Of a stretch of DNA of 64,000 bases, positions 59,356-64,000 are shown piece by piece. This stretch comes from GWE2-51-13 sp942492825 (GTDB lineage Bacteria; Bacillota_I; Bacilli_A; Erysipelotrichales; Erysipelotrichaceae): contig OW818635.1 in NCBI GenBank assembly GCA_942492825.1, forward strand, positions 682,001 to 746,000. The letters run 5' to 3'. Each line of letters starts with the position of its first letter. Position 1 is the first letter of the stretch. Under the pieces are notes generated by a model. It was not told the origin of the DNA. It was given only the letters and a program-made list of their open reading frames with translations, and did not search any database. Both the position numbers and the translations under genes were made by a program.

Positions 59356-60066
59356 ATGGAAAGTTCACGCCAGAGAGTCGCCAAACGAGCCGGAATTGCA
59401 TATCTTGCATTTGTCATTACCTGCATTTTTGCTGGTGTTGTCCGCTCAACGCTCATTGTATTGGATGATGCCTCAAAAACTGCCGAACTGCTAAGGAACT
59501 CTTTGTGGTTGTTTCGCACCAGTATTATCGTTGATTTGATCTCCGCTGCTTTGTTCCTTCTCGCCGCATGGACGCTCTATGTCCTGCTAAAACCGGTTCA
59601 AAAGAATTTCGCTTTGCTTTTCCTTGTGCTCAATGTTGCAGGTGTCGCCGTTCAGTGTATCAGTTTGCTGTTCTTGTTAACACCTATGCTAATTCATGAG
59701 AGCTTGGATTTCCAGAGAGCTTTCCAGCCTGATCAACTTAATGCTTTGACTCTTCTTTTTCTAAATTTTCATAAAAGCGGGTTTCTCATCGCTCAGATAT
59801 TTTACGGTACATGGCTATTCCCGCTCGGTTATTTGGTATACAAGTCCGATTTCCTTCCGAAATGGCTTGGTATACTGTTAATGATCGATTTTGTCGGTGT
59901 CATGATTTGGTTTTTCCAGTTTTTCCTCTTACCTAATCTTGAAATAATCACCTATCCAGGTCTTGCAGTCAGCTTTACAGCTGAGATATCACTCAGTCTC
60001 TGGCTAATTATCAAGAAAACCGAGGATCTACCGTCATTTCCCCAACTGTCAATGACGGATGAATAG
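59356..60066 (+). CDS. DUF4386 membrane protein
   Basis: A 236-residue protein with about six helices. DUF4386 features are RVAKRAGIAYLAFVITCIFAGVVRS at the start, LLRNSLWLFRTSIIVDLISAALFLLAAWTLYVLLKPV and a later FYGTWLFPLGYLVYKSDFLPKWLGILLMID, which is the family hallmark. The ATG at 59356 follows TGGAGG. Function unknown. It begins the TetR-controlled unit with the next gene. Confidence 0.88.
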   Translation: MESSRQRVAKRAGIAYLAFVITCIFAGVVRSTLIVLDDASKTAELLRNSLWLFRTSIIVDLISAALFLLAAWTLYVLLKPVQKNFALLFLVLNVAGVAVQCISLLFLLTPMLIHESLDFQRAFQPDQLNALTLLFLNFHKSGFLIAQIFYGTWLFPLGYLVYKSDFLPKWLGILLMIDFVGVMIWFFQFFLLPNLEIITYPGLAVSFTAEISLSLWLIIKKTEDLPSFPQLSMTDE

Positions 60067-60077
60067 GGATGTTAACC

Positions 60078-60545
60078 ATGAATGCCCAAAATTTAGGTTA
60101 CTCCATGCGAGAGAAAACAAATATTTTCGTTAATAAGTTGTTCAAATTAACTATTGGTGGCGCAGTCGTATTTTGGATAACGACGGTAGCAACTTCCCTA
60201 CTACCGATTGCTGTGGAATATAGAGACGCTTTTTCAAATTGGAGCATGCAATCGGTTTGGCTTGGTTCTTTGATAGCCGGTGTCATTTTTGGTTGTTGTG
60301 TCAGTTACTTTTTACTTCATTTCTATGTAAAAATCCCCGCAAGAACTCCGATCCTAAAATCGGTGATACTCAGTTCGATTGTCTTTGTTCTTGTCATCTT
60401 ACTAATTGATGTTCCGATGATTTTACAAACGTCAAGCGATGCCATACCCTATTTCTTTATCGGCGTGGCTTTTAATGGTATAAGATTCCTTTTGTTAGGA
60501 ATGTCGATCGGTCAGCTATACAGTTGGCTATATGGTTCACTCTGA
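60078..60545 (+). CDS. Four-helix membrane protein, unknown function
   Basis: A 155-residue protein with helices at about 22-45, 62-85, 96-116 and 124-148. No family is recognised. AGGG lies 9 nt before the ATG at 60078 (an ATG at 60069 is the alternative). It starts 11 nt after the DUF4386 stop and is probably its operon partner. Codon choice is AT-rich, like the rest of this island. Confidence 0.72.
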   Translation: MNAQNLGYSMREKTNIFVNKLFKLTIGGAVVFWITTVATSLLPIAVEYRDAFSNWSMQSVWLGSLIAGVIFGCCVSYFLLHFYVKIPARTPILKSVILSSIVFVLVILLIDVPMILQTSSDAIPYFFIGVAFNGIRFLLLGMSIGQLYSWLYGSL

Positions 60546-60756
60546 AATGGTACTTTATTTTATAATGATTATTCACATTCGTTATGATAGACCGGATTAA
60601 ATTGTTATCCGCGATACTGATTGCACTTTCGTTGAATTTAATAGATGCTGACTCATGCGAGCCGGCATTTATATTTTAAGATGTTGTTATGATTGGAGAT
60701 GTCCTTATTAATTATCACTCAGCTTTTCTATCCTAAAAAAAGAACATAACATCAAA

Positions 60757-60785
60757 GAAAAAGACAGGAGTTTAGAATTCCTGTC
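60757..60785 (-). terminator. Terminator of the polyamine operon
   Basis: GACAGGA/TCCTGTC with a 9-nt loop is followed by TTTTTC on the minus strand, 38 nt after the agmatinase gene. Confidence 0.75.
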
Positions 60786-60822
60786 TATGGCGTTATAAAG
60801 TTGTTTGGATAACGATAAAAAT

Positions 60823-61689
60823 CTAGCGTAATCTATTTTTCGAAAGTGCGATCAAGGCTTCACGCGTGATCTTGCAGGCTAAGGCTGTGCTAGCGCCTGA
60901 ATGATCGTAGATCGGGGACAACTCGTTGATGTCCATGCCGACCACACGGAGATGACTCATATGGATGACCGAATGAAGCAGGTCCATGAAACTGATGCCA
61001 CCAGCTTCGGGGGTGCCTGTACCAGGGAAATGAGAAGGATCGAGGACATCGAGGTCGATCGTGATATAGACCGGAACTTCACCGAGATTCGGAAGAATGT
61101 CGGTCAAGGTCGCACAAGTGCTCTTTTCGATGTAGTTGTGTTGCTCCGCAAAGACGAACTCGTCGCGGGCACCGGAACGTAAGCCGAAATGGAAGATTTT
61201 CCCGTCGCCGACCAAGTCGTAACAACGCTTTAGCACCGTCGCATGGGAGAACCATTCGCCATAATAGGTATCACGTAGATCGGTATGCGCATCGAAGTGA
61301 ATGATGTGCAAATCAGGATACTTCTCAAAAACCGCCCGGACCGAGCCGAAGGTAACGGTATGTTCCCCGCCGATCATAAACGGGACTTTTTCGTCTTCTA
61401 CGATTTCCTTGGAACGTTGGTAGATTTCTTCCAAAGCGCGCTCGGCGCTTCCAAACGGCAGAACCAAATCACCGGAATCGAAGATGCTGCACTGGACTAA
61501 ATCATAATCTTGATAGGGACTGTAGGTTTCCAGTCCGATCGATTCCGCACGGATGGCGGAAGGTCCGAAACGGGTTCCCGGACGAAACGAAGTCGTTGAA
61601 TCGAAGGGTGCGCCGAAAAGGACGATATGCGAATCTTCGTATTCCTTATCGCAACCTACAAAGGTAGAAACATTCTTATTGAGTGCCAT
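60823..61689 (-). CDS. speB: Agmatinase
   Basis: A 288-residue ureohydrolase that splits agmatine to putrescine and urea. Metal motifs: GGEHTVT, HFDAHTDLRD and ITIDLDVLDPSHFPGTGTPEAGG. The start PFDSTTSFRPGTRFGPSAIR is typical of SpeB. The short DAHTDLRD form and the operon with an arginine decarboxylase fix it as agmatinase, not arginase. It overlaps the spermidine synthase gene by 14 nt. Confidence 0.93.
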   Translation of the reverse strand: MALNKNVSTFVGCDKEYEDSHIVLFGAPFDSTTSFRPGTRFGPSAIRAESIGLETYSPYQDYDLVQCSIFDSGDLVLPFGSAERALEEIYQRSKEIVEDEKVPFMIGGEHTVTFGSVRAVFEKYPDLHIIHFDAHTDLRDTYYGEWFSHATVLKRCYDLVGDGKIFHFGLRSGARDEFVFAEQHNYIEKSTCATLTDILPNLGEVPVYITIDLDVLDPSHFPGTGTPEAGGISFMDLLHSVIHMSHLRVVGMDINELSPIYDHSGASTALACKITREALIALSKNRLR

Positions 61690-62530
61690 CGTTGAGTAAC
61701 TCCTTTACGTAATTGGGAAGCGCAAAGCATCCCAGATGTAGTTCAGTGTTATAATACTTGGTTTTCAGTTTCAGTTCATTCCATTTGACTGCGTCCAAGT
61801 CCTTGATCGGATCGAATTTCTTGGAAGCGAACCCAAACAGCCAATATCCTGACGGATAGGTCGGAATGTGCGCTTGATAGACCCGTGCGATCGGAAACTT
61901 TTCACGGATCCGACGGTGGGCGCGTTGCATCGCGACCGCATTGAAGTCATAGTACGGACTTTCGTGTTGGTTGACTAAGATTCCCGAATCGGTCAATGCG
62001 GTGTAGCAGTTTCCATAGAACTCACGGGTAAACAAGCCTTCGCCCGGACCGACCGGATCGGTGGAGTCGACTAAGATCAAGTCATATTCGTTCTTTTTCG
62101 AACGGACAAAACGTAGCCCATCCTCGAAGAAGAGTTTGACGCGTGGATCGTCGAAAGAACTGGCGGTCTGCGGGAAATACTCCTTACAGACGTTGACGAC
62201 TTCTTCGTCGATTTCGACCATGTCGATGCGTTCGATGGATGCATAACGGCACAATTCGCGTACGCTGCCCCCGTCTCCGGCTCCGATGACCAACACGTTT
62301 TTTATTTCCGGGTTGACGGCCAAAGGTACGTGGACGATCATGTCATGATAAATGAACTCGTCTTTTTCGGTAATCATGATGTATCCGTCCAAGCTGAAGA
62401 ATTTTCCGAACTCGGGGGATTGGAAAACGTCGATGCGTTGGAAATCGGATTGTTTGCTTAAAAGTTGTTTGTCGACTTTGACGGAGAAACGGACGTTTTC
62501 CGTATGTTGTTCGGTGAACCAGAATTCCAT
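61676..62530 (-). CDS. speE: Spermidine synthase (polyamine aminopropyltransferase)
   Basis: A 284-residue enzyme that adds an aminopropyl group from decarboxylated SAM to putrescine. N-terminal beta domain, then the nucleotide fold VLVIGAGDGGSVRELCRY, DMVEIDEEVVNVCKEYF and the catalytic DLILVDSTDPVGPGEGLFT. It lies 4 nt after the decarboxylase gene and overlaps speB. S-adenosylmethionine decarboxylase (speD) is not in the window. Confidence 0.95.
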   Translation of the reverse strand: MEFWFTEQHTENVRFSVKVDKQLLSKQSDFQRIDVFQSPEFGKFFSLDGYIMITEKDEFIYHDMIVHVPLAVNPEIKNVLVIGAGDGGSVRELCRYASIERIDMVEIDEEVVNVCKEYFPQTASSFDDPRVKLFFEDGLRFVRSKKNEYDLILVDSTDPVGPGEGLFTREFYGNCYTALTDSGILVNQHESPYYDFNAVAMQRAHRRIREKFPIARVYQAHIPTYPSGYWLFGFASKKFDPIKDLDAVKWNELKLKTKYYNTELHLGCFALPNYVKELLNDGTQ

Positions 62531-62534
62531 GGGC

Positions 62535-63986
62535 TTATACCTCCAGTACGTTGATGTATTCGATCAGTGTGTCTTCGATGCCGGTCAAGAAACTGCCCCG
62601 GTCTTTCGCATATAAGATATAGTCGATCGCTTCCTGCGTGATCAGTTCGCCCGGTGCCAGAATCGGAATTCCGGGTGGGTAAACCATGATTGATTCCCCG
62701 GCGATCTCGTCGATTGCTTCGGCGATCTTGACTTTCTTCTGCGCCGCGTAGAACGCGCGTTGCGGGGAAACCCGGACGATGGGCGAAATGTAATCATAAG
62801 TGATCATCCCGTAGTCTTCGCGGGCTTCGCTTTCTTGGATGTCCATGAGGGCGCTGATCAAGCGTTCGATGTCTTGTTTTTTATCGCCGATCCCGACGAT
62901 GGCCAAGATATTCCCCAGGTCGCCCAGTTCGACTTGAATGTCATAATCGTCCCGTAATAAGTCATACACCTCGATACCGGCCAAGCCGATGCCGCGGGTG
63001 TGGATGGTGAGTTTGGTCGGATCGAAGTCATACACGGAATCCCCGTTGACGATATCGCATCCGAAACAATAGTAACCCGGGATTTTATTGATTTCGCCGC
63101 GGGCGTATTCGGTAAGGGCACGGACTTGTCCGAAGACCTCTTCCCCTTTTTCCGCTAAGAACTTACGTGTGATGTCCAACGAAGCCAGCAATAAATAGCT
63201 TCCGCTGGTCGTATGCGTGAGGTTAAGGACTTGGCGGACTTCACCCATTTGTTTCTGGTCTTTGATCAAGAGAAACGAACTCTGGGTCAAACTGCCGCCG
63301 GTCTTATGCATACTGACCGCCGCCATGTCGGCGCCGGCCGCCATCGCACTGATCGGCAGACCGCTTTTAAAGTAGAAATGCGTCCCGTGGGCTTCGTCCA
63401 CGATGACTTTCATGTTATGTTTGTGGGCCAATTCGACGATCGCGACCAAGTCGCTGCAAATCCCGTAATATGTCGGATTGTTGACGAAGACCGCTTTCGC
63501 GTCCGGATTCTTCAGGATCGCTTCTTCCAAATCTTTCAAACTCATTCCAAGCGGAATGCCCAGTTTCGGATGGACGCCGGGATTGACATAGACCGGAATC
63601 GCTCCGGTTAAAATTAAAGCATTGATTGCGGAACGATGGACGTTGCGCGGAAGAATGATCTTCTCTTCTTTACGTGCCACGTTCATCACCATGGCCTGTA
63701 CGGCCGCGGTGGTTCCGTTGACGATGAAGAACGCATGACCCGCCCCAAAGGCTTGGGCTGCTATTTCTTCGGCTTCCAGGATCACACCGACCGGATGACA
63801 GAGGTTATCCAGGTCTTTGCGTGAGTTCATATCGTAACTTAAACACTTTTCCCCAAGAAAATCCCGTAAAGCCGGATTCCCTTTGCCTTGCTTATGGCCG
63901 GGCACGTCGAAAGCGACGGTCCGTTTACGAAGATGCTGCGTCATTGCCTCCGCAATCGGGGCACGGCTTTGGTCAAGCCGGTTCAC
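62535..63986 (-). CDS. speA: Orn/Lys/Arg decarboxylase family, probable arginine decarboxylase
   Basis: A 483-residue PLP enzyme of the short Gram-positive aminotransferase-fold group (SpeA/YaaO-like). The PLP lysine is in AAVSMHKTGGSLTQSS, preceded by VIVDEAHGTHFYF. Late segments PPGIPILAPGE and the terminal EYINVLEV fit the family. The operon with spermidine synthase and agmatinase supports arginine as substrate, not lysine. The start is a GTG at 63986 with GAGG 8 nt upstream; the promoter lies beyond the window end. Confidence 0.92.
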   Translation of the reverse strand: MNRLDQSRAPIAEAMTQHLRKRTVAFDVPGHKQGKGNPALRDFLGEKCLSYDMNSRKDLDNLCHPVGVILEAEEIAAQAFGAGHAFFIVNGTTAAVQAMVMNVARKEEKIILPRNVHRSAINALILTGAIPVYVNPGVHPKLGIPLGMSLKDLEEAILKNPDAKAVFVNNPTYYGICSDLVAIVELAHKHNMKVIVDEAHGTHFYFKSGLPISAMAAGADMAAVSMHKTGGSLTQSSFLLIKDQKQMGEVRQVLNLTHTTSGSYLLLASLDITRKFLAEKGEEVFGQVRALTEYARGEINKIPGYYCFGCDIVNGDSVYDFDPTKLTIHTRGIGLAGIEVYDLLRDDYDIQVELGDLGNILAIVGIGDKKQDIERLISALMDIQESEAREDYGMITYDYISPIVRVSPQRAFYAAQKKVKIAEAIDEIAGESIMVYPPGIPILAPGELITQEAIDYILYAKDRGSFLTGIEDTLIEYINVLEV

Positions 63987-64000
63987 TCGGAATCCTCGTC

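Noticed and set aside
60555..60575. ATAATGATTAT core resembling the Fur box at 57951
   Set aside because: Only a 5-1-5 core in AT-rich DNA between two convergent gene ends, with no promoter to regulate; likely chance.
1..64000. Mycoplasma-type code (TGA as tryptophan)
   Set aside because: Several genes end in TGA exactly at ATGA overlaps with the next start, and proteins end at the normal family length there, so TGA is a stop.
1..64000. CRISPR arrays, prophage, insertion sequences, rRNA operons
   Set aside because: No regular repeat-spacer pattern, transposase, integrase or structural phage gene was seen on either strand, and no rRNA sequence.

Overview
This window is an ordinary stretch of bacterial chromosome, about 47% GC by eye, with no phage, IS element or CRISPR array. 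It most resembles a fermentative, low-to-mid GC Bacillota relative. The signs are a HrcA/CIRCE-type groESL operon, a PyrR-type attenuator, a guanine-class purine riboswitch, strong AGGAGG ribosome-binding sites, lipobox lipoproteins, AdhE, and a SecA without the C-terminal zinc tail. TGA is used as stop, often in ATGA overlaps, so this is not the Mycoplasma code. The sequence alone does not settle whether it belongs to the Erysipelotrichia, the Acholeplasma/Izemoplasma side or another Bacilli branch.

Layout. 0-3 kb: a heterodimeric ABC exporter (one subunit cut by the window edge) and a Gx-transporter/NusG-II pair. 3.2-6.9 kb: a MacB/FtsX-type permease, its ATPase and a membrane protein with six PASTA-like repeats and no kinase. 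6.9-13.4 kb: arginase, KtrAB potassium uptake, OsmC, a COG2509 flavoprotein and PurA. 13.4-20.2 kb: GroESL, a guanine-deaminase-like enzyme, CysE, an Mrp ATPase and AdhE. 20.3-27.7 kb: a lone prepilin-like protein, a uracil permease behind a PyrR attenuator, a c-di-GMP GGDEF-EAL sensor co-transcribed with a LivJ-like binding lipoprotein, and a purine permease behind a riboswitch. 27.7-33.4 kb: SecA with an MFS transporter and small membrane proteins, VanZ, DUF3784 and DUF3795. 33.5-41.5 kb: a complete kdpFABCDE operon, including a 29-codon kdpF. 41.7-47.8 kb: tRNA-Ala(CGC), HAD phosphatases, an extradiol-dioxygenase-like protein, TldD/TldE and an ankyrin protein. 47.9-55.5 kb: a MerR/flavodoxin unit, an RlmD-like methyltransferase, an exonuclease, a CadC/CadA-type metal unit, VOC, TauE/SafE and MscL. 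55.5-58 kb: a DUF3298 lipoprotein and a PstS-like lipoprotein behind a Fur-type box. 58-60.8 kb: an AT-rich island with a TetR/DUF4386 unit. 60.8-64 kb: a polyamine operon (arginine decarboxylase, spermidine synthase, agmatinase).

How the genes work together. Potassium uptake is doubled (constitutive-type Ktr, inducible Kdp). Arginine can be hydrolysed by arginase or channelled through agmatine to putrescine and spermidine. Nucleobase uptake is controlled by RNA switches. Several regulators sit beside the operator they probably use: TetR with two TACACT-N4-AGTRTA sites, MerR with a 19-bp-spacer promoter, ArsR with a SmtB-type palindrome, KdpE with a tandem repeat, and HrcA with CIRCE. The least explained systems are the PASTA-ABC unit, the binding-protein/c-di-GMP unit and the Fur-boxed PstS-like/DUF3298 pair.
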